Made by a program: the position numbers and the translations under genes
Notes under the pieces: generated by a model
The model's input: only the letters and a program-made list of their open reading frames with translations
Told to the model about the DNA's origin: nothing
Databases searched by the model: none
From: DASYLJ01 sp964432595
GTDB taxonomy: Bacteria; Desulfobacterota; Binatia; DP-6
Direction of reading: 5' to 3'
Assembly (NCBI GenBank): GCA_964432595.1
Contig: CAYSOF010000004.1
Location: 320,593 to 384,592, forward strand
Length of the DNA stretch: 64,000 nt
In this document: positions 39,405-45,270 of the stretch, one piece after another
Position numbering within the stretch: the first letter of the stretch is position 1
How the letters are laid out: every line of letters starts with the position of its first letter

Positions 39405-40990
39405 GGTGGGTCTGCCTGGCGCTGGCGGTCCTCGTCGCGTGCGCGTTGCCGCTCGATCCGCCGCCCGAGGGCCCGCCGGACGGCGGTGAGCCGCGCCCCG
39501 GCGGCGTGCTTCGACTGGCGGCGGCGGCGGACGTCCACACGCTCGATCCGGCGCTCGGCTACGACGAGGTGTCGTGGCTGTTCGAGCAGATGCAGTTCGA
39601 CACGCTGGTCGACTACGACGACGGCACCCGCATCGTCCCGGAGCTCGCCGAGTCGTGGACGACGAGCGACGACGGGCTGCGCTGGGAGTTCCGCATCCGC
39701 CGCGACGTCCGCTTCAGCTCGGGGCGTCCGATGACGGCGGCCGACCTCGCGTACTCGCTACAGCGGATACTGACGCCGTCGGTGCACTCGCTGGGGGCGG
39801 AGTTCTTCCAGAACATCGCGGGCGCGGCGGAGTTCGCGGCGGGCACGTCGCCGTCGGTGCGCGGGCTGGAGGCGCCGTCGGGCGACCGGCTCGTCGTCAC
39901 GCTCGTCACGCCCGATCCGTTGTTCCTGCACAAGCTGACGATGCCGTTCGCGTCGGCCGTGGATCGCGAGGCGGCCGAGCGGGCGGGGCAGGGCGGCTTC
40001 GCCCGCGCACCGGTCGGCACGGGCGCCTTCAAGCTGGCGGAGTGGATGCAGGGGCGGCGGATGCGGCTCGAGCGCAATCCCCATTACTGGCGTCCGGGGC
40101 TGCCCTATCTCGATGGCGTCGAGCTGACCATCGGCGTGAGCGACCAGCTCGCATGGTTCCAGTACCAGCGCGGCGCGCTCGACGTGACGGCGATCCCGTC
40201 GGCCGAGTTCACGCGCGTCGCCACCGACCCACGCTACGCGCCGCTCGTCGTACGGCGCACGACGATCCGCACGCAGTATGTCGCCTTCAACTGCGCCCTG
40301 CCGCCGTTCGATCGGCCGGACGTGCGTCGCGCGCTGGCGCTCGCGATCGACCGCGAGCGGTTGGTCGAGCTGATCGACGGCCGCGGCACCGTCGCGCGCG
40401 GCATCGTCCCGCCGGCGATGGAGGGGTTCGCCGGCGACGTCGTCCCGATGCCGTACGACCCGGCGGCGGCGCGGCGCGGGCTGGAGGCGGCGGGGTTGGG
40501 ACACGGCATCGCGACCACGCTGTGGACGCAGCGGGACGACGGCCCGCTGCGGCTCGCGCAATCGATGCAGCAGGACCTGGAGGCCGTCGGCGTCGACGTG
40601 ACGCTCAAGCCGGTGGACTTTCCCGCGCTGATCGAGGCGGTGCGGAATCCGGGGCAGGTCCCGATGTTTCTGCTCGGCTGGGAGGCGGACCTCCCGGACC
40701 CGTCGAACTTCCTGAGCGTCCTGCTGCACAGCCGCGCACGCGGGACGAACAACAACGCGTTCTACTCGAACCTGGCGGTGGACGCGCTGCTGGACGCCGC
40801 CGAGCCGGTGACCGATCCGTCGCGCCGGCTCGCGATGTACCGTGAGGCCGAGGCGATGATTCTGAACGAGGCGCCGTGGCTGCCGCTGTTCCACCCCGTC
40901 ACGGTGGTGGTGCGGCATCCGCGGCTGCGCGGATATCGCGTGCACCCGGTGCGGCCGCCGCGCTTCGAGACGGCGTGGGTGGCGTGGTAG
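39401..40990 (+). CDS. ABC transporter substrate-binding lipoprotein (SBP_bac_5)
   Basis: A 529-residue extracytoplasmic solute-binding protein for the two permeases upstream. A lipoprotein signal peptide ends in lipobox LVAC with the lipidated Cys at residue 14. The body has family-5 blocks: GGVLRLAAAADVHTLDPAL, VPELAESWTTSDDGLRWEFRIRRDVRFSSGRPMTAADLAYSLQRI, VGTGAFKLAEWMQGRRMRLERNPHYW and FDRPDVRRALALAIDRERLVELI. Ligand class (peptide, oligosaccharide or other) is not readable. Confidence 0.92.
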   Translation: MRWVCLALAVLVACALPLDPPPEGPPDGGEPRPGGVLRLAAAADVHTLDPALGYDEVSWLFEQMQFDTLVDYDDGTRIVPELAESWTTSDDGLRWEFRIRRDVRFSSGRPMTAADLAYSLQRILTPSVHSLGAEFFQNIAGAAEFAAGTSPSVRGLEAPSGDRLVVTLVTPDPLFLHKLTMPFASAVDREAAERAGQGGFARAPVGTGAFKLAEWMQGRRMRLERNPHYWRPGLPYLDGVELTIGVSDQLAWFQYQRGALDVTAIPSAEFTRVATDPRYAPLVVRRTTIRTQYVAFNCALPPFDRPDVRRALALAIDRERLVELIDGRGTVARGIVPPAMEGFAGDVVPMPYDPAAARRGLEAAGLGHGIATTLWTQRDDGPLRLAQSMQQDLEAVGVDVTLKPVDFPALIEAVRNPGQVPMFLLGWEADLPDPSNFLSVLLHSRARGTNNNAFYSNLAVDALLDAAEPVTDPSRRLAMYREAEAMILNEAPWLPLFHPVTVVVRHPRLRGYRVHPVRPPRFETAWVAW

Positions 40991-41013
40991 CACCCGGCTG
41001 CGCGCCGGGAGCT
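40989..41013 (+). terminator. possible hairpin terminator after the ABC operon
   Basis: CCCGGC-TGCGC-GCCGGG (stem 6, loop 5) extended by AGC/GCT across an A-A mismatch, directly behind the stop codon. No U-tract follows, so intrinsic termination is doubtful. Confidence 0.3.
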
Positions 41014-41055
41014 ACACGCACAACCAATACGCCATGCCGTACGGCTAGAAACTAG

Positions 41056-41084
41056 TTGACGTGCGATTCAAGTCGCGCTAGGTG
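41056..41084 (+). promoter_or_regulatory. candidate promoter for the frameshifted secreted-protein gene
   Basis: TTGACG (41056-41061), 17-bp spacer, TAGGTG (41079-41084), 20 bp before the start codon, with AGGAGG at 41093-41098. The -35 is good, the -10 poor by E. coli standards. Confidence 0.3.
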
Positions 41085-41104
41085 ACGCGCCCAGGAGGTG
41101 CGCC

Positions 41105-41546
41105 ATGCGCTACGCGACTCGCCTGCTGCTTGGGCTCGTGTTGTTCGCAGGAGTGACTCCGGGGCTCGCAGACGGCGCCATCTACTGCGGGCGGATCATC
41201 GGCAACCCGGTGTATGGCCCGCTCGCCCGGTGCTGGATGACACAAGGCTTCTCGGGCGGAGGTCTCGTCATCGCGTTGCTGTCGCCCCTCAAACTGTAGC
41301 TGGTCGTCGCAGCATTTCATCGCGCAGACCGGAGCCGGCTGGGGGCTGCACCTGGGCAGCCATCACGGCTCGCCCTGGGGCAACGGGGCCCCGTTCGGCA
41401 ACTTGTCGTGGGGCGAGCAACGGTCTGGCGGGTCCATCCGCTGGGGCACTCGCTCCGCGGTCACGGGCACGTTCTCCCCGGAGACCAACTGGATGACCGA
41501 CCTCGGCCCGATCGCTCCCGGAACCTGCGGCGCGAACCCCTGGTAG
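41105..41546 (+). pseudogene. small secreted Trp/Gly-rich protein, apparently frameshifted
   Basis: A strong ribosome-binding site (AGGAGG, spacing 6) and a clear signal peptide (MRYATRLLLGLVLFAGVTPGLADG) start a frame that ends after only 64 residues (stop 41297-41299). From 41241 the +1 frame is open to 41546 and reads like real protein with strongly G/C-rich third bases: GWGLHLGSHHGSPWGNG, GNLSWGEQRSGGSIRWGT, NWMTDLGPIAPGTCGANPW. Removing one base between 41241 and 41299 gives a single 146-residue exported protein. Either a sequencing error or a genuine inactivating frameshift. Function unknown; no known domain recognised. Confidence 0.55.
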
Positions 41547-41558
41547 GGGTCCGCGGTG

Positions 41559-41581
41559 GGCGGGCGGGACGTCCGCCCGCC
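41559..41581 (+). terminator. terminator-like hairpin
   Basis: Perfect 9-bp stem GGCGGGCGG / CCGCCCGCC with loop GACGT, 12 bp after the stop of the frameshifted gene. A short T-run (CTTTTCC) follows about 10 bases later, so termination is plausible but not classical. Confidence 0.45.
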
Positions 41582-41773
41582 GTGATGCTGCTTTTCCGTC
41601 TGCGTCGCGATCATCAGTCGCCCCGACGCATGGGCCGTTCTGCACCATCGTCGCGCTCAGGCGATAGCATCGAAGCACCCGTCGCGATGCGGCGGCAGAA
41701 GGACAGACGTCGACATCATCGCGACCGTCGACGGACGGCGACCGCAGCGCACCCCCCGGTCTGTGTGACCGCC

Positions 41774-41781
41774 GGAAGACG
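41774..41781. repeat. target-site duplication, left copy
   Basis: GGAAGACG directly abuts the left inverted repeat and is repeated at 44235-44242 directly abutting the right one. An 8-bp duplication is within the range made by IS1-type elements. Confidence 0.85.
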
Positions 41782-41798
41782 GGTAGTGACTCATTTTG
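41782..41798 (+). repeat. left terminal inverted repeat
   Basis: GGTAGTGACTCATTTTG, perfect inverted match to 44218-44234. Its last bases also form a 6-bp dyad (CATTTT-G-AAAATG, 41792-41804) with adjoining internal sequence. Confidence 0.88.
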
Positions 41799-41818
41799 AA
41801 AATGCCCCCGACTTCCGC

Positions 41819-41838
41819 CCCCTAGAGCGCTCTGGCAT
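41819..41838 (+). promoter_or_regulatory. operator-like motif, copy 1
   Basis: CCCCTAGAGCGCTCTGGCAT matches the perfect 20-bp palindrome at 42348-42367 at 16 of 20 positions, with the right arm identical. It lies 9 bp before the KGG-protein start and 20 bp inside the left inverted repeat, so it could be an operator or a subterminal transposase site. Confidence 0.5.
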
Positions 41839-41847
41839 GATCGAACC

Positions 41848-42078
41848 ATGCCAAAGACCCCAACGCGGAAGCGATCCCGCGACGTCAATCAGATCGCCCG
41901 AGCGGTGATCGACCGCATCACGGAGATTGCCGAGGAGAACCCCGGCAAGAACCCCGCCGCCGTCGCCCTGGGCCGCAAGGGCGGGCTGAAGGGCGGTAGG
42001 GCGCGGATGGACAGCCTGACGCCCGAGCAGCGGAAGAAACTCGCCGAGAAAGCCGCCAAAGCCCGCTGGGGAAAGTAG
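41848..42078 (+). CDS. small basic KGG-motif protein (IS passenger)
   Basis: A 76-residue Lys/Arg-rich protein. Its C-terminal half, LGRKGGLKGGRARMDSLTPEQRKKLAEKAAKARWGK, is the GLKGG...LTPEQR..IA.KAA..RW block seen in small histone-H1-like or stress-type bacterial proteins. The N-terminal half is a predicted amphipathic helix (IARAVIDRITEIAEENPGKN). It may bind nucleic acid; this is inferred from charge only. The stop codon is embedded in the ribosome-binding site of the next gene, so the two are coupled. Confidence 0.7.
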   Translation: MPKTPTRKRSRDVNQIARAVIDRITEIAEENPGKNPAAVALGRKGGLKGGRARMDSLTPEQRKKLAEKAAKARWGK

Positions 42079-42088
42079 GAGGGACGCC

Positions 42089-42310
42089 ATGGAGCTAACG
42101 CACGAAGAGGAGTTGCAGGCTTATACGGACGCCCTTGGCGGCCTTGCGATTGCGCTGGGATTTCAGGTCGACCCCATGCGGCTCATGGTCGACCTGAAGG
42201 CGCTCGCGAACGAGGCCAACCGACGCGGCAACGGGCCATCGGCGGCGCTCTTGGACGTCATGGCCGAGGCTGTCCAGCACGTCCATCTCCGGGAGCGCCC
42301 TAAACACTGA
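42089..42310 (+). CDS. hypothetical 73-aa protein (IS passenger)
   Basis: A 73-residue, mostly helical protein ([25 protein letters not shown]...) preceded by a strong AGGAGGG at 42077-42083. No family recognised. Co-transcribed with the upstream KGG protein. A basic/acidic small pair could suggest toxin-antitoxin, but no toxin or antitoxin motif supports that. Its coding frame ends 32 bp before the transposase promoter. Confidence 0.55.
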   Translation: MELTHEEELQAYTDALGGLAIALGFQVDPMRLMVDLKALANEANRRGNGPSAALLDVMAEAVQHVHLRERPKH

Positions 42311-42341
42311 GTTTACCGGCCACCTTCGCATATCATCCCCC

Positions 42342-42372
42342 TTGACGATGCCAGAGCGCTCTGGCATACATT
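42342..42372 (+). promoter_or_regulatory. transposase promoter with embedded 20-bp perfect palindrome
   Basis: TTGACG (42342-42347), then the perfect palindrome ATGCCAGAGCGCTCTGGCAT (42348-42367), then TACATT (42367-42372) as the best -10, giving a long 19-bp spacer filled by the dyad. The transposase ATG follows at 42378, so the transcript would be leaderless or nearly so. The layout resembles operators placed inside a long spacer, as for MerR-type regulators. No regulator gene is identified. Confidence 0.5.
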
Positions 42373-42377
42373 CCGTC

Positions 42378-43226
42378 ATGAACAAGCTCTCGACGGAACG
42401 GCGCGCGGCCCTGATCTCGGCCCTGGTGGAAGGCAACTCCATCCGCGCCACCGCGCGCATGACCGACACGGCGTTCAATACCGTGCTCAAGTTCGTCGTG
42501 AGCATCGGCACCGTGTGCCGCGCGTTCCTCGACGAGAGCATGCGTGACCTCAAGAGCCGGCGTATCCAGGCCGACGAGATTTGGCAGTTCTGCTACGCGA
42601 AGGATCGTAACCTGCCCGACGCGATGCGCGGCAAGCCGGGGGTCGGCTCGGTGTGGACGTGGGTAGCGATCGACGCGGACACCAAGCTCGTCCCCACCTT
42701 CCACGTCGGCACGCGCGACGCGGGCTGCGCCTACGAATTCTTGAACGACCTCGCGAGCCGCCTGCGCTACCGCGTCCAGCTCACGACGGACGGCCACCGC
42801 TCCTACCTCGACGCGGTCGACAATGCGTTCGGCTTCCACCAGATCGACTACGCGATGCTGGTGAAGGTCTACGGCGCGGCCCCGGAAGGCGAGACCCGCT
42901 ACAGCCCGCCCGCGTGCCTTGGCGCGGACGTCAAGGTCATCTCCGGCAACCCCGACCCGCAGCACATCAACACGAGCTACGTCGAGCGTCAGAATCTCAC
43001 GATGCGGATGTCCATGCGCCGCTTCACGCGCCTGACCAACGCGTTCAGCAAGAAGGTCGAGAACCTGGAACACGCCCTGGCGCTGCACTACGTCCACTAC
43101 AACTTCGTCCGCATCCACAAGACTCTGCGCTGCACCCCCGCCATGGAGGCCGGCGTTAGCAGCCGCCTGTGGACGGTGCGCGACATCGCCGAGCTGCTGG
43201 AGCGCGCCGAGGCCAATGCGGCGTAG
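42378..43226 (+). CDS. IS1-family DDE transposase
   Basis: A 282-residue transposase. An N-terminal helix-turn-helix ([22 protein letters not shown]) precedes the DDE catalytic core: D66 in IQADEIW, D138 in TTDGHRSY and E203 in [12 protein letters not shown]. The block [25 protein letters not shown]...[11 protein letters not shown] is typical of IS1-type enzymes. ATG 42378 is preferred over an upstream in-frame ATG at 42342, which would sit in the promoter. Frame and catalytic residues are intact, so it may be active. Confidence 0.88.
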   Translation: MNKLSTERRAALISALVEGNSIRATARMTDTAFNTVLKFVVSIGTVCRAFLDESMRDLKSRRIQADEIWQFCYAKDRNLPDAMRGKPGVGSVWTWVAIDADTKLVPTFHVGTRDAGCAYEFLNDLASRLRYRVQLTTDGHRSYLDAVDNAFGFHQIDYAMLVKVYGAAPEGETRYSPPACLGADVKVISGNPDPQHINTSYVERQNLTMRMSMRRFTRLTNAFSKKVENLEHALALHYVHYNFVRIHKTLRCTPAMEAGVSSRLWTVRDIAELLERAEANAA

Positions 43227-43231
43227 TGCGG

Positions 43232-44062
43232 TCATTTCGCGTCCTTCTTCTGACCGCCTACTTCGACTTTCCCCAGCGACTGCGTGATTAGCTCCGTGGC
43301 CGCGCTCGGAATCTGCGGTTTCCTTGCCTCCACAATCTTCCGAAGCCCTTCGACCTCAGGTGGCTCCATCATTCGACATTCGCCGTCGCGCGATAGGCAC
43401 ATCACGACGGTAAGCTTCCCGACGCCTGACGCAGATTCTCCGAGAAACTTGGCCTCGCATAGCTGATAGATCACCTCTGCTGTCGGAGCGTGCCGCTCGA
43501 ACGTCCCGTAGAGCGCGCCGAGCGCGCGGACCCACCCCGACCCGATCGCATGAAATCCAAGCGCGTCGTGATGTTCGGCCTGTTGGCCATCCTGCACGCT
43601 GAACAGCCTGGGCATGCTTCCGTCAGGGTGGTGCTCCCAGCCTCCGACAAGGAACTCCGTCTCTAGGCTCACGGCCTGCATCTTCGAGAGAATGCGACTG
43701 AATTCCTCAGCGCCGAAGTACGCGCGTCCGTTGCGGAGGAATGTCTCCCGATCCAGCCCGTACACGCCCAGGACGTCGGCTTCGATCTTCTCGCGCAGGA
43801 CATCGCGACACGCGGCTTCTACTGCACGCCGGACCGCCTCGGTTGTTTCATCGCCGCCAGTCTCCAGCGCGCTGTCGATATGGTCGATCACGCGCCGTCG
43901 GACACTGGGCGACCCTGCGAACATATGCAGCCACCCCGCTCGCGGCCCCATCGGCCATACCTTCGCCGTCATCGCCTCCATCGACATGTACGGCGTCGAC
44001 AGCATGAGGTCGCTAACGGTCACGATGTCGTTGTCAGAGATCGCGGCGATACAAAGCGTCAT
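43232..44062 (-). CDS. proteasome-beta-like Ntn hydrolase (IS passenger)
   Basis: A 276-residue protein. After removal of Met, Thr is residue 1, and counting from it gives D17 (in IVTVSDLML) and K33 (in EAMTAK), exactly the proteasome beta-subunit catalytic set. An aG turn (MFAGS) and the core block FHAIGSGWVRALGALYG also match that fold. The start at 44062 is favoured over 44134 because it exposes Thr1. C-terminal residues beyond about 235 are extra. No ATPase or alpha-subunit partner is encoded in the element; substrate unknown. Third-base G/C bias is visibly lower than in the neighbouring chromosomal genes. Confidence 0.75.
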   Translation of the reverse strand: MTLCIAAISDNDIVTVSDLMLSTPYMSMEAMTAKVWPMGPRAGWLHMFAGSPSVRRRVIDHIDSALETGGDETTEAVRRAVEAACRDVLREKIEADVLGVYGLDRETFLRNGRAYFGAEEFSRILSKMQAVSLETEFLVGGWEHHPDGSMPRLFSVQDGQQAEHHDALGFHAIGSGWVRALGALYGTFERHAPTAEVIYQLCEAKFLGESASGVGKLTVVMCLSRDGECRMMEPPEVEGLRKIVEARKPQIPSAATELITQSLGKVEVGGQKKDAK

Positions 44063-44152
44063 CGGGAACCCCCAGTCCTCCGGCCGGAGGCAGCGGGGGT
44101 GCCACGTGAACGGCCGGAGGTCAGTCCTTGGCATAGGACACCCCCGGGGCGC

Positions 44153-44172
44153 CTGCCAAGGCGCTCTGGCAT
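44153..44172 (-). promoter_or_regulatory. operator-like motif, copy 3
   Basis: CTGCCAAGGCGCTCTGGCAT, 17 of 20 matches to the perfect palindrome at 42348-42367, with the 12-bp segment GCGCTCTGGCAT identical in all three copies. It lies about 90 bp upstream of the minus-strand Ntn-hydrolase start and 45 bp inside the right inverted repeat. A CCCGCG-AAAT-CGCGGG hairpin sits at 44195-44210 between it and the end. Confidence 0.5.
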
Positions 44173-44217
44173 GTTACGGCTTGGAGCGCCCGGTCCCGCG
44201 AAATCGCGGGTCGCGGG

Positions 44218-44234
44218 CAAAATGAGTCACTACC
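44218..44234 (-). repeat. right terminal inverted repeat
   Basis: CAAAATGAGTCACTACC, the exact reverse complement of 41782-41798. Confidence 0.88.
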
Positions 44235-44242
44235 GGAAGACG
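44235..44242. repeat. target-site duplication, right copy
   Basis: GGAAGACG, identical to 41774-41781; abuts the right inverted repeat and lies 8 bp before the candidate moxR -35. Confidence 0.85.
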
Positions 44243-44249
44243 ACGTGGC

Positions 44250-44279
44250 TTGGCTTCGCTCGCAGCCCTGTGTTAGCGT
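44250..44279 (+). promoter_or_regulatory. candidate moxR promoter
   Basis: TTGGCT (44250-44255), 18-bp spacer, TAGCGT (44274-44279), 20 bp before ATG 44300. Entirely in resident DNA just outside the insertion, so moxR expression could survive the insertion, though any upstream activator site would be displaced by 2.4 kb. Confidence 0.35.
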
Positions 44280-44299
44280 CCGCCGACGAGGTTTTCCGC

Positions 44300-45262
44300 A
44301 TGTTTGCGAGCATCGACGACGTCATCTCCCGCCTGAGCGAGCAGCAGTACATCGCGAGCCGCACCATCGGCACCGTGGTGTACCTCGCGAGCCACCTGGA
44401 CAAGCCGATCCTCGTCGAGGGGCCCGCGGGCGTCGGCAAGACCGAGCTCGCCAAGGTCATCGCGGGGGCCCTCGACCGGGAGCTCATCCGGCTCCAGTGC
44501 TACGAGGGCCTCGACGAAGCCAAGGCGCTCTACGAGTGGGAGTACGCGAAGCAGCTCCTCTACACGCAGATCCTGCGCGACAAGATCGGCGAGGTCGTGG
44601 GGGAGGCGCCCTCGCTCCGGGAGGCCGTCCAGCGCATCGCGAACGAGGACGACGTCTTCTTCAGCGACCAGTTCCTCCTGCCGCGGCCGCTGCTGCGCGC
44701 GATCACGGCCAACAAGCCGGTCGTCCTGCTGATCGACGAGATCGACAAATCCGACACGGAGTTCGAGGCGTTCCTCCTCGAGATCCTGTCCGACTTCCAG
44801 GTGAGCGTCCCCGAGCTCGGCACGCTGAAGGCGCGTCACAAGCCGGTCGTCGTCCTGACCAGCAACAACGCGCGCGAGATGTCCGACGCGCTGAAGCGTC
44901 GCTGCCTGCATCTCTTCGTGGACTTCCCGGAGAAGGCGCAGGAGCTCGAGATCGTGAAGCTCAAGGTGCCCGGCGTCAGCGACCAGCTGGCGAACGAGGT
45001 CGTCGCGCTCATCCAGCGGGTCCGCAAGCTCGACCTCAAGAAGACGCCGAGCATCAGCGAGACGCTCGACTGGGCGCGCGCGCTCACGCTGCTGAACGTC
45101 GCGACGCTCGACGATGCGCTCGTGGCCGACACCTTGTCGGTCATCCTCAAGTACGAGGGCGACATCCGGAAGGGCCAGCAGGAGCTCCGCGAGTATCTCG
45201 AGCTCCAGCGCGTGAAGGCCCAGAAGACCACCGTCGTCCCCGAGGACAAAGGGCTCCACTAG
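44300..45262 (+). CDS. MoxR-type AAA+ ATPase
   Basis: A 320-residue AAA+ ATPase. Walker A is EGPAGVGKTELAKVIA (about 38-53), Walker B VVLLIDEIDKSD, sensor 1 VVLTSNNAREMSDAL, followed by the arginine-finger region KRRCLHLFVDFP. MoxR ATPases work with VWA-domain partners as chaperones for metalloenzyme maturation, and the next gene is such a partner. The longer frame upstream (MSHYRKTT...) begins inside the insertion element and is rejected; MFASIDDVISRL fits the family N-terminus. Confidence 0.9.
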   Translation: MFASIDDVISRLSEQQYIASRTIGTVVYLASHLDKPILVEGPAGVGKTELAKVIAGALDRELIRLQCYEGLDEAKALYEWEYAKQLLYTQILRDKIGEVVGEAPSLREAVQRIANEDDVFFSDQFLLPRPLLRAITANKPVVLLIDEIDKSDTEFEAFLLEILSDFQVSVPELGTLKARHKPVVVLTSNNAREMSDALKRRCLHLFVDFPEKAQELEIVKLKVPGVSDQLANEVVALIQRVRKLDLKKTPSISETLDWARALTLLNVATLDDALVADTLSVILKYEGDIRKGQQELREYLELQRVKAQKTTVVPEDKGLH

Positions 45263-45270
45263 AGACTCCG

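Larger units (their letters stand above)
41782..44234. mobile_element. IS1-type insertion element with passenger genes (2453 bp)
   Basis: Bounded by perfect 17-bp inverted repeats (GGTAGTGACTCATTTTG at the left end, its complement at the right) and an 8-bp direct duplication GGAAGACG. It encodes an IS1-family DDE transposase plus three other genes: a KGG-motif basic protein, a 73-residue protein (both plus strand) and a proteasome-beta-like Ntn hydrolase on the minus strand, converging on the transposase with a 5-bp gap. Classic IS1 is about 0.8 kb, so this is an enlarged, cargo-carrying relative. Intact ends, intact transposase and identical duplications suggest a recent insertion. Confidence 0.88.

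Noticed and set aside
41289..41888. 199-codon minus-strand open frame spanning the left end of the IS
   Set aside because: It crosses the insertion junction and the target duplication, which a resident gene could not do, and has no motif.
43614..44225. 203-codon plus-strand open frame antisense to the Ntn hydrolase
   Set aside because: Ser/Arg-rich antisense shadow; the minus frame shows the T1-D17-K33 pattern and AIGSG block.
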